Below, in pieces: positions 55,795 to 64,000 of a stretch of 64,000 nucleotides of DNA (its first letter is position 1; each line of letters opens with the position of its first letter). The notes under the pieces were generated by a model. That model was not told where the DNA came from. It did no database searches and saw nothing but the letters and a program-made list of their open reading frames with translations. A program made the position numbers and the translations under genes. Source of the DNA: Lampris incognitus (taxonomy: Eukaryota; Chordata; Actinopteri; Lampriformes; Lampridae); the NCBI RefSeq assembly GCF_029633865.1, contig NC_079213.1:96436498-96500497 (forward strand). Direction: 5' to 3'.

Positions 55795-55838
55795 CCCCCC
55801 CCACACACACACGCACGCACGCACGCACGCACGCGTGC
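55795..55838. repeat. CA/ACGC microsatellite
   Basis: A C run and CACACACA precede eight or more ACGC units and end GCGTGC. It lies about 150 bases before hsd11b1l exon 1. Confidence 0.9.
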
Positions 55839-55984
55839 ATAAATTCAATGAAAAGCAAAAGGGGAGGGGGTGTATGTATGAGGAGTTGTACAAATATTGC
55901 TACCTCTCAAAACCAGTCCTTCGTTTCATTCCTAACAGGCCATTGCCTGAAACAAGCGCTAAGAGACACAACCCATTTTGCGAG

Positions 55985-56068
55985 ATGAGAACTTTCGTCA
56001 CAGCCGTACTTGCCAGTATAGGTGTGTGTTACTTGCTGTCATCTGGACTGCACGCACATTTGATGCAG
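55985..56068 (+). CDS. hsd11b1l: hsd11b1l first coding exon
   Basis: The exon encodes 28 residues, starting MRTFVTAVLASIGVCYLLSS, and ends before a GTAAGA donor. The stretch is hydrophobic and fits the N-terminal signal anchor of hydroxysteroid 11-beta-dehydrogenase 1-like proteins, which sit at the endoplasmic reticulum membrane. It ends in phase 0, while exon 63653 needs one leading base, so at least one small exon may be missing between them. The ATG was chosen because the upstream in-frame part has no hydrophobic or conserved content. Confidence 0.6.
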
Positions 56069-56654
56069 GTAAGAAAAAGCGCATTGTAAATTGAAATCAA
56101 TGCTGTTTTGTGTAATCTCTGAGAGTATACAGCTGAACTTGTATGGGCAGTTTATTTTTTTATGTCAAGGTGAATCTTAAAGCAGACAAGCAGAAACTGT
56201 CTGCATGAAAGCAGAATCGCAGCTGCTGGTAATGATCCTGTAGGTGATTATATCATTTTAGATATTGCAATGTTATTTAATGACAATCATTACTCGGCAT
56301 TCAAATTAAACAGGCAAAAAATTAAAAGGCAAATGCCACTCAGATGAATTTGCAGCCTACATGTTATTCTTCTTGTAATGACATTGACATCCGAATCTGT
56401 TAATAATAATAACAATAATAATAATTCATATAACACTTTTCTAAAAGAACTTCACAAAGTGCTTCACAAAAGATGTAAAACCAGACAAGGCAAACACAAG
56501 GGTAAGACCAAACAAGTAAGAGCAACAACAAAAAATGATAAATAAAAACAAATATCAAACATTTGTAAAAGCTTAATATGAACAGCTCTGCTCTTGAGCT
56601 AGAAACCAGAGCTGACGTTTACATCTACTAAGTTATTTTATTCATTGCATTTAT
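56069..56654 (+). other. hsd11b1l intron, first part
   Basis: No gene or clear transposon was seen. It has an AATAATAATAA microsatellite near 56400-56425. Confidence 0.4.
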
Positions 56655-57135
56655 TGAACTTTTTTTTTTTTTTTTAGAATTTTCCCCCTTTTCTTCCCAA
56701 TTGTACCCGTCCAATTACCCCACTCTTCTGAGCCGTCCCGGTCGCTGCTGCACCCCCTCTGCCGATCCGGGGAGGGCTGCAGACACATACCTCCTCCGAT
56801 ACACGTTGAGTCGCCAGCCGCTTCTTTTCACCTGACAGTGAGGAATTTCTCCAGGGGGGACGTAGCGCGTGGGAGGATCACGCTATTCCCTCCAGTTGCC
56901 CCTCCCTCCTGAACAGGCGCCCCGACCGACCAGAGGAGGCGCCCCGACCGACCAGAGGAGGCGCTAGTGCAGCGACCAGGACACATACCCATATCCGGCT
57001 TCCCACCCTCAAGACACGGCCAATTGTGTCTGTAGGGACGCCCGACCAAGCCGGCAGGTAACACGATGACTCGAACTTGCGATCCCCGTGTTGGTAGGCA
57101 ACGGAATAGATCGCTACCCTATCCCGGACGCCCAC
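56655..57135 (-). repeat. tRNA-derived SINE (family B)
   Basis: Read on the minus strand the head GGCGTCCGGGATAGGGTAGC has an A-box-like part and GCAAGTTCGAGTCATCG resembles a B box. A long body and an A-rich tail (T run on plus at 56660) follow. The 3' tail AATTGGGAAGAAAAGGGGAA resembles family A. Two tandem 22-bp units (GCGCCCCGACCGACCAGAGG) lie at 56921-56965. Confidence 0.7.
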
Positions 57136-57159
57136 TTTATTGCACTTTATCACCCCTTA

Positions 57160-57300
57160 TTTCGCCTGTACATAGTCAATCCTTGTGTAGCTATATCTTG
57201 TGTTGTTATTCTATGTTAAGTACACTGAGAGCGCATGAAACCGGAGTCAGATTCCATGTGTGTGCAAACACATGGTCAATAAACCAGATTCTGATTATCA
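57160..57300 (+). repeat. LINE-type 3' tail
   Basis: TATGTTAAGTACACTGAGAG, GAAACCGGAGTCAGATTCCA and GGTCAATAAACCAGATTCTG repeat the block at 17921-18025. The AATAAA with a GATTCTG tail suggests the 3' end of a LINE. Confidence 0.5.
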
Positions 57301-57316
57301 AGATGTACGTACAGTG

Positions 57317-57681
57317 TAGGGCTGGGTGATATGGACAACATTTAATATCACAATATTTTTGACCGAATACCTCGATATCAATATTTTGACGATATTGTAG
57401 AAATGACTATCGGTGCTCTTGCAAAATAGTTACACAATGATGACATTTTTTAATAGATTTGATGTCAAAACAGGTAGAGACAAATAATATAACAGCTACA
57501 ACAATCTGGTAAGTTCAGAAATTTGCATCATCTTTACGGGGATGCAGCCTTTAAAACCAGGAAAAGACAACACTTATGTCATATTATGATGTTATGATAT
57601 CCAAAATCCTAGATAATATCTAGTTTCAAATCATGATATCGATTTAATATCGATATCATATCAATATATTGTCCAGCCTTA
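57317..57681. mobile_element. Non-autonomous hAT-type MITE with GGGCTGG ends
   Basis: Ends TAGGGCTGGGTGATATGG and TATTGTCCAGCCTTA are inverted. The flanks GTACAGTG and CTACAGCG match at 6 of 8. Inside are AT-rich ATCGATATC-like palindromes. No ORF. Confidence 0.65.
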
Positions 57682-57965
57682 CTACAGCGTAGACATGTTT
57701 TCTGAATAAAAACAGACAAAGTCATAGAGCCCATTCATTGTTGGATTTCCCACTAAATTGAGCTGTATTTTATAGTAAAAACTGACAATTATGAATGTGG
57801 CTGAATCCACAGAAAATGTACCTTACTTACGGTTTCTATCTTATTCAAGCTTACCTTTCCCATCTTTTCATTGTGCCATTGCGCATTTCGTTACGATGAG
57901 TAAGCCTGATAAGCTGGATAACGGGATAGTCAAGTTCAACTCATTGTCAGCGGAGAGATTGAATG

Positions 57966-58275
57966 ATGAGTCAAGTCAAGTCAATTTTATTTGTATAGCC
58001 CAATATCACAAATTACAAATTTGCCTCAAGGGGCTTTACAGCAGCACAACATCCTGACCTTAGACCCTCACATCGGATAAGGGACAACTCCCTTAAAAAA
58101 AAAAACTCTTTAACAGGGAGAAACAATAGGAAGAAACCTCAGGGAGAGCCACAGAGGAGGGCTCTCTCTCCCGAGACGGACAACGTGCAATGGATGTCGT
58201 GTTTACACAATTTGCAGAATACAACATTGAAAGAGGATAACAGAATTATAATGGAATTATAAAATAAACTTGTTA
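57966..58275 (+). repeat. Dispersed repeat (TTTATTTGTATAGCCC family), copy 1
   Basis: TTTTATTTGTATAGCCCAAT and AAATTTGCCTCAAGGGGCTT with TTTAACAGGGAGAAACAATA recur at 62367-62665 in the same orientation. It is a widespread fish repeat without coding content. Confidence 0.75.
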
Positions 58276-58586
58276 AAAAAAGAGAAGAAAATTAGTCACA
58301 CATCTTAGAATCACATACTTAATTTAAAATATCTGAAATGCAGAAATCCCCTTTCCTTTATTCATTCATATCGCGTTGCTCCAATGACACATTACCATTA
58401 TTCACTATATGATAATGTGCAAATTAGCAAAATACGAGGGCCCGACTGTTAATAATCTGCCATGGTTTCCACTTGTGATTCTGGTCAGAGAACAATCTCT
58501 GCATCCATGCACTTCTCATCAACATCTAACAAAGAAGCTACAATTTAACTTGTCATGTTTTGCAAATATGTGTATATATATTTGGT

Positions 58587-58593
<7 letters not shown>

Positions 58594-58656
<63 letters not shown>

Positions 58657-58693
58657 TACATAGTATACACACACACATATATATGTGTATATA
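58594..58693. repeat. TA/CA microsatellite
   Basis: A TA run of over 40 bases is followed by CA repeats and mixed AT. It borders the Tc1 element. Confidence 0.9.
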
Positions 58694-60331
58694 CAGTGCA
58701 TCCGGAAAGTATTCACACCCCTTCACTTTCCCCACATTTTGTTATGTTACAGCCTTATTCCAAAATGGATTCAATTCTTTTTTTTCTCATCAATCTACAC
58801 ACAATACCCCATAATGACAAAGCGAAAAAGGTTTTGTAGAAATTATTGCAAATTTATTAAAAATAAAAAACTTGAAATATTGCATGTACATAAGTATTCA
58901 CACCCTTTACTCAGGACTTGGTTGAGGCACCCTTGGCAGCGATTACAGCCTCAAGTCTTCTTGGGTATGAAGCTACAAGCTTGGCACACCTATATTTGGG
59001 GTATTTCTCCCATTCTTCTCTGCAGATCCTCTCAAGCTCTAAGGATAGATGGGGAACGTCGCTGCACAGCTATTTTCAGGTCTTTCCAGAGATGTTCAAT
59101 GGGGTTCAAGTCTGGGCTCTGGGTGGGCCACTCAAGGACATTCACAGACTTGTCCCGAAGCCACTCCTTCGTTGTCTTGGCTGTGTGCTTAGGGTCGTTG
59201 TCGTGTTGAAAGGTAAACCTTCACCCCAGTCTGAGGTCCTGAGCGCTCTGGAGCAGGTTTTCATCAAGGATCTCTCTGTACTTTGCTCCATTCATCTTTC
59301 CCTCGATCCTGACTAGTCTCCCAGTTCCTGCCGCTGAAAAGCATGCCCACAGCATGATGCTGCCACCACCATGCTTCACTGTAGGGATGGTATTAGCAAG
59401 GTGATGAGAGGTGCCTGGTTTCCTCCAGGCTTGGCATTCATGGCATTCAGGCCAAAGAGTTCAGTCTTGGTTTCATCAGACCAGAGAATCTTCTTTCTCA
59501 TGGTCTGAGAGTCCTTTAGGTGCTTTCTGGCAAACTCCAAGCGGGCTGTCACGTGCCTTTTACTGAGCAGAGGCTTCCGTCTGGCCACTCTACCATAAAG
59601 GCCTGATTGGTGGAGTGCTGCAGAGATGGTTGTCCTTCTGGAAGGTTCTCCCATCTCCACAGAGGAATGTTGGAGCTCTGTCAGAGTGACCATCCGATTC
59701 TTGGTCACCTCCCTGACCAAGGCCCTTCTCCCCCGATTGCTCACTTTGGCTGGGTGGCCAGCTCTAGGAAGAGTCCTGGTGGATCCAAACTTCTTCCATT
59801 TACGAATGACGGAGACCACTGTGCTATTCGGGACCTTCAAAGCTGTAGAAATGTTTTTGTACCCTTCCCCAGATCTGTGCCTCGATACAATCCTGTCTCA
59901 GAGGTCCACAGACAATTCCTTTGACTTCATGGCTTGGTTTCTGCTCTGACATGCACTGTCAACAGTGGGACCTTATATAGACAGGTGTGTGCCTTTCCAA
60001 ATCATGTCCAATCAATTGAATTTACTAGAGGTGGACTCCAATCAAGATGTAGAAACATCTCAAGGATGATCAGTGGAAACAGGATGAACCTGAGCTCAAT
60101 TTTGATTGTCATAGCAAAGGGTGTGCATACTTATGTAAATGCAATATTTCAATTTTTTATTTTTAATAAATTTGCAAAAATTTCTACAAAACCCTTTTCA
60201 CTTTGTCATTATGGGGTATTGCGTGTAGATTGATGAGGAAAAAAAAGGAATTTAATCCATTTTGGAATAAGGCTGTAACATAACAAAATGTGGGGAAAGT
60301 GAAGGGGTGTGAATACTTTCCGGATGCACTG
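58694..60331 (-). mobile_element. Tc1-like DNA transposon
   Basis: Ends CAGTGCATCCGGAAAGTATT and AATACTTTCCGGATGCACTG are perfect inverts, extended over about 85 bp (ACCCCTTCACTTTCCCCACA and so on). TA dinucleotides flank both ends, the Tc1 target. It is 1638 bp long, about full size, and carries a broken transposase on the minus strand. Confidence 0.92.
58911..59930 (-). pseudogene. Tc1 transposase, broken
   Basis: It starts at ATG 59930 (MKSKELSVDL) but an in-frame TGA follows eleven codons later. The open part (59840-59376) has the helix-turn-helix half (NSTVVSVIRKWKKFG) and the first catalytic Asp in [13 protein letters not shown] frameshift near 59440 separates the C-terminal half, where [20 protein letters not shown]-like and [11 protein letters not shown] motifs can be read in other frames, and the frame ends at TGA 58913-58911. 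Size and motifs fit the DD34E family. Confidence 0.85.
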
Positions 60332-60345
60332 TATATGTGTGTGTG

Positions 60346-60599
<254 letters not shown>

Positions 60600-60603
60600 A
60601 TAT

Positions 60604-61707
60604 TTATATGTGTATACACACACACAGTAGACTTAATCATCAACTCTGAAGAGATTAACTGACAAACACAATCAACATTTATTCACATGCAAGGCAGTGC
60701 AATCCAGAGAATTAAAGTAAATGTTCAAGCTGCTACGAGGAGTTTCTCTGATTATTTATCAGTCTCTGATGCCTCTACGTGAGCAACAAACGCAAATGAG
60801 AACATCAGCAAGAAGACTGACATTGCTTTATAATGACTCCAAATGCTTGCCTCCAGGTCGGATCCCCCGCTAAACCTGACAGAATGATCCATGGCCCATA
60901 GTCAGAATACATAACCACAGTTAGAGCTACATTACCTCATTGTACATCTTTCAAACGCCAACTAATACTATGAATAACGTTATAAGAGCTGACTTAACAT
61001 TAGCCAAAAGTTGGAAAGTCAGCTAGCATGGATATTATAACCACTATGTGACTTTAAACTTAGCTTTTATTCATATTCTCACGATAGCTTATGGAAGGAG
61101 ATCGCTTATTGTAACAGGGAATGTAATGTATTATAATTACGGAGGACCACAAGGAAGTAGCTTAAAACATAACACAGGTCGTAATAAGCAGCTTGTACAA
61201 ACGACCTGTGGGGTCGTTTTTTGGTGGAGGACAGTCTGAAGTAAAGTTTAATCAACAATATTTTAAAGAGAAATGACCTTTCCAGCTAAGGCTGCCCATG
61301 GCTGTGACAGCTAACATTTCTGACATTGCAAATAGTCCACTTTTCTGAACAACTGCTTTTGAAGAATTGATAAAACTATTTTAAGACGAGAAAGTCTCTT
61401 AGCACAGGGTAAAGGTCATTACTTGTGTGATTCGTGTTCTGTGAAATTTGAAGCAATCTTTTTCGAGGGTACAAACAGAGGACGCTGTGTGGTTTGCTAT
61501 CAAACGTCATGCTTTTGGGGATGCCATTAGGAGCATGTCATTTGACAAATTCAATCATGTGCTTAAGGTTATGCCCTACTCTTACTAAGAAGTAGAACCC
61601 TTTGAGCTGCGGCTATGAGCTGCAGTCTCATATGAGTAACAATTGTTCAACTAAGCAAACGCTGACCACAGGATCTATGGCTGGGGTTCTCAAAGTTGTT
61701 ACAACTC
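60604..61707. other. hsd11b1l intron without recognised element
   Basis: About 1.1 kb of AT-rich DNA without a gene. A microsatellite CACACACACA occurs near 60618. Confidence 0.45.
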
Positions 61708-62143
61708 CCCAGATAGCAAAATTGCTCTGGCCCGGACCCGTCCCACACCCGACACTTCATCCGGCCCACATACCACATGGAATGATGGCACTTAGGCAGT
61801 CTGCTCCTGTTTGCCAGATCTGGGCCAGAGCCAAGCCATAGCAATGCCGCATGTGCCACATATTTGCCAAAAGTGGCCCATTTTTGTTTTGTGATATTTG
61901 GGCCATAGTCACCATTTACCACACAGGCCACTTCAGGGTCACATCCAAATTTCCAAATTGCATGTTGCTGAGAGCACCGCATCTTTGCCAAAAAAGGCCC
62001 GCATTTGATTTGGAATATTTGGGCCACATTTGCTATTATACATGTGGGCCACTTCAGGCTCACATCCATTTTGTCAGGGCCAGAAGAAGGCCATCAGTGC
62101 CGCATCATTGCCTGAAGTGGCCCACATCCGGATGCTATCTGGG
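61708..62143. mobile_element. MITE with CCCAGATAGCA ends and internal repeats
   Basis: The ends CCCAGATAGCA and TGCTATCTGGG are perfect inverts. The interior holds several imperfect direct repeats of about 120 bp with GGCCACTTCAGG, TCACATCCA, TTTGCCAAAA and TTTGGGCCA motifs. No ORF is supported. Confidence 0.7.
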
Positions 62144-62366
62144 AAAAGTCCGCATCTGATTTTTATTGAAGGCCAGAGGTCCGGAACGATTGGCGATAAC
62201 CTCACCTCATTAGCTAATATACCAAGTTAGAAGTACCGGTAGCAGAATTTCGTTCCTTAGGATGGCAACGGGGTATTCTTTGAAGGCCCGCCCCACTCTG
62301 CCTCTGATTGGCTCTAACCCTAACAAAAGCTCACATACCGGTAGGCTACTCGTTACTGTCATTTAA

Positions 62367-62665
62367 GGTCAAGTCAATTTTATTTGTATAGCCCAATATC
62401 ACAAATTACAAATTTGCCTCAGTGGGCTTTACAGCAACACAACATCCCGTCCTTAGACGCTCTCATCGGATAAGGAACAACTCCGTAAAAAAAAAAACCT
62501 TTAACAGGGAGAAAAAATAGGTAGAAAGCTCAGGGAGAGCAACAGAGGAGGAATCTCTCTCCCCAAGACGGACAACGTGCAGTGGATGTTGTTTTTACAC
62601 AATTTACACAATGAAACATTGAAAGAGGATAAACAGAATTATAATGGATTTATAAAATTTATGAA
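62367..62665 (+). repeat. Dispersed repeat (TTTATTTGTATAGCCC family), copy 2
   Basis: Same content and orientation as 57966-58275, with scattered differences (AGTGGGCTTTACAGCAACAC, TTTAACAGGGAGAAAAAATA). Confidence 0.75.
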
Positions 62666-62712
62666 GAATATGATGCACAGGATGCCAAGCAGCGTCCAGA
62701 CGCCACCGGAAC

Positions 62713-62835
62713 GGTAGCGAATTCGGGGGGGCAGCGGGGAATCGCCGCGGCTGGGACGCGAACCCGGGTCTCGTTGCCCGTGATGCGGGAGACCCGGCTG
62801 CGGCGGTTCCCGGCTGACCACCGAATTCGCTACAG
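62713..62835. repeat. Two LTR ends fused head to head
   Basis: GTAGCGAATTCGGGG at the left is mirrored by CCACCGAATTCGCTACA at the right. Both are the same end of the LTR family seen at 60458 and 62893, so this is an inverted pair with the outer LTR parts missing. Confidence 0.65.
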
Positions 62836-62892
62836 TATATTGGCTGTGAGCAACAATTCTTGACTTTGTCCGCACTGATACAAGTGGCATAT

Positions 62893-63509
62893 TGTAGTGA
62901 ATTCGGGAGGCAACCACAGGAACTGCCGCGGCCGGGAAGCGGACCCGTATCGCTCGCACCGCGGGAGACATCGCTAACCGCTCGACTAAATGGTCAGACC
63001 CGACAGCCGGCGGCCAACGTGTCTACTTATCCATGCACGTTACACTACCCCCCTACTTCTGGAAGCGCGTCCGGGCGTATCCCACTTCTGACACCAATGT
63101 AGCAAATTCAGGGGCAGTCCGGGAACCGCCACAGCCGGGACGCGAACCCGTGTCTCCCGTTCCGCAAGCGACAACTTTAACTAGTCGACTGAAGGGTCCG
63201 ACCCGTTAGCCAAGGGCCAACTTATCCATGCACGTTACACTAGCCCCCTCCTTCGGGAAGCGCGTCCCCGCGCTTAAGCATATCAGCACTTTCCCACCTC
63301 GAGGCGCACGCGCTTCCGATGGCTTACGGTCTCATAATCCCACTTCTGACACCAATGTATAGCAAATTCGGGAGGCAACCACAGGAACTGCCGCGGCCGG
63401 GAAGCGAACCCATATCGCCCGCACCGCGGGAGGCATCACTAACCGCTCGACTAAAGGGTCCGACTCGTCAGACAGCGGCCAACGTGTCTACTTATCCATG
63501 CACGTTACA
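62893..63509 (-). mobile_element. Miniature LTR element (TRIM-like) with three LTRs containing a tRNA-like promoter
   Basis: Three LTRs (62893-63044, 63098-63239, 63356-63509) alternate with two short internal parts of 53 and 116 bp. On the minus strand each internal part starts with TTGGTGTCAGAAGTGGGA, a primer site, and ends with a purine-rich tract (GAAGGAGGGGGCTAG). ATAT duplications flank the array (62889-62892, 63510-63513). No protein is encoded. LTRs 1 and 3 are alike and LTR 2 is of a second subtype. Confidence 0.8.
63400..63453 (-). promoter_or_regulatory. Internal polymerase III-type promoter in LTR 3
   Basis: On the minus strand TAGTCGAGCGG (63453-63443) fits the A box and GGTTCGCTTCC (63410-63400) fits the B box, 32 bases apart, with a stem-forming CCCGC/GCGGG between them as in a tRNA anticodon arm. 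The same pair is present in LTR 1 and, with changes, in LTR 2 and the solo LTR. Confidence 0.65.
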
Positions 63510-63513
63510 ATAT

Positions 63514-63652
63514 GTTCTACGGGAAATGTGTGAGTTCTTATTTTCCATCCCTTCCACTTAAACGAGAGCTACGGTGACAGATGTGTGCACTGTCGGATAT
63601 TGCCAAAAAGTTTAAAAAAATCCATGTAACTGCGTTTCAAATTCCCTGAAAG
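63514..63652 (+). other. Intron before hsd11b1l exon 63653
   Basis: It ends with the splice acceptor ATTCCCTGAAAG. No other feature was seen. Confidence 0.5.
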
Positions 63653-63771
63653 GTGCGAGAGTCTTGGTGACGGGAGCCAGTACAGGGATCGGTGAACAAA
63701 TTGCATATCACTACACCCGCTTTGGTGCCCAGATAGTTATCACAGCAAAGAGGCACAATGTGCTGCAGCAG
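63653..63771 (+). CDS. hsd11b1l: hsd11b1l internal exon with the NADP-binding motif
   Basis: With one base from the previous exon it encodes 40 residues, GARVLVTGASTGIGEQIAYH followed by the YTRFGAQIVITAKR block. TGASTGIG is the TGxxxGxG Rossmann motif of classical short-chain dehydrogenases. It closely resembles the start of HSD11B1L (human GARVLLTGANAGVGEE, from memory). The exon ends before GTCAGT. The catalytic Ser-Tyr-Lys lies beyond the window, so the gene is partial here. Confidence 0.88.
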
Positions 63772-64000
63772 GTCAGTGAACTTTCCAAGAACACACCGAG
63801 CACAAAGGCAGCATAATGTGCCCCATAAATCTCGGTGCTCTGCATTAGAATAACATTCAATTTGCATCAAATTTGAATAAAACAGAACCCATATTGTGTT
63901 TTGAGAGCAGTTAATGTATGAATTTAAAAAAAATTTAATAGAGAAAATGCATTGATTAGCTGAGGTGTAGCAGACATGCGTCTCTTCGAAGGACAGATGT
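63772..64000 (+). other. hsd11b1l intron, window end
   Basis: AT-rich intron sequence up to the window end. No feature recognised. Confidence 0.5.

Noticed and set aside
58555-58839. Open frames made of Tyr-Ile or Thr-His repeats
   Set aside because: They are translations of TA and CA microsatellites.
62893-63509. Functional nuclear tRNA genes
   Set aside because: A and B boxes are present but no complete cloverleaf with an acceptor stem can be drawn, and the units have LTR ends and target duplications.

Overview
This 64 kb window looks like ray-finned (teleost) fish genomic DNA. It has intron-bearing vertebrate genes with GT-AG splice sites. It is also packed with fish-type transposable elements: BEL/Pao, Ty3/Gypsy, Rex3-like and L2/CR1-like LINEs, tRNA-derived SINEs, hAT, PIF/Harbinger and Tc1. 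No prokaryotic features are present. Everything here was read from sequence alone; family names rest on remembered motifs, not on searches.

Host genes. (1) A spindlin-family gene (plus, 14156-17584, four coding exons, 235 aa) with three Tudor-like repeats and its histone-reading aromatic residues kept. (2) micos13/QIL1 (minus, 26088-23721, four coding exons, 113 aa), a subunit of the mitochondrial MICOS complex. (3) The start of hsd11b1l (plus, exons at 55985-56068 and 63653-63771, continuing past the window), an SDR-family dehydrogenase. To my knowledge MICOS13 and HSD11B1L are close neighbours in human 19p13.3. Here they are still head to head, but their start codons lie about 29.9 kb apart and the gap is almost entirely transposons.

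Layout. 1-5700: a BEL/Pao element (minus) with 506-bp LTRs and an internally deleted pol. 6476-11850: a LINE fragment split by a full-length, apparently intact Ty3/Gypsy element (6812-11223). 11886-12348: a long palindromic repeat, with two more copies later. 14.1-17.6 kb: the spindlin gene, followed by a Harbinger remnant and a Rex3-like LINE with a perfect 17-bp target duplication. 20.7-23.7 kb: mostly unrecognised AT-rich DNA. 23.7-26.1 kb: micos13. 26.2-30.5 kb: LINE fragments. 30.5-34.6 kb: a decayed Gypsy without LTRs. 34.8-35.2 kb: a SINE. 35.4-41.4 kb: an L2/CR1-like LINE carrying a hAT. 41.6-53.9 kb: a nest of four elements, in which an old hAT holds a SINE, the SINE holds a 6.7-kb DNA transposon with long inverted repeats and an XPG/PIN-like nuclease, and the same hAT also holds a second Gypsy with identical LTRs. 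54.5-58.3 kb: LINE and MITE debris around hsd11b1l exon 1. 58.7-60.3 kb: a Tc1 element set in TA microsatellites. 60.4-63.5 kb: a miniature LTR element whose LTRs contain a tRNA-like polymerase III promoter.

Most interesting points. First, the miniature LTR element (62893-63509, solo LTR 60458-60599) has LTRs with A and B boxes, a primer binding site, a purine tract and 4-bp target duplications; it resembles the plant TRIM Cassandra in design but is tRNA-like instead of 5S-like. Second, two sibling Gypsy elements share a textbook -1 frameshift heptamer GGGAAAC in the gag-pol overlap. Third, the exact nesting order can be read from target duplications. Fourth, a conserved gene pair has been pushed apart by transposons.
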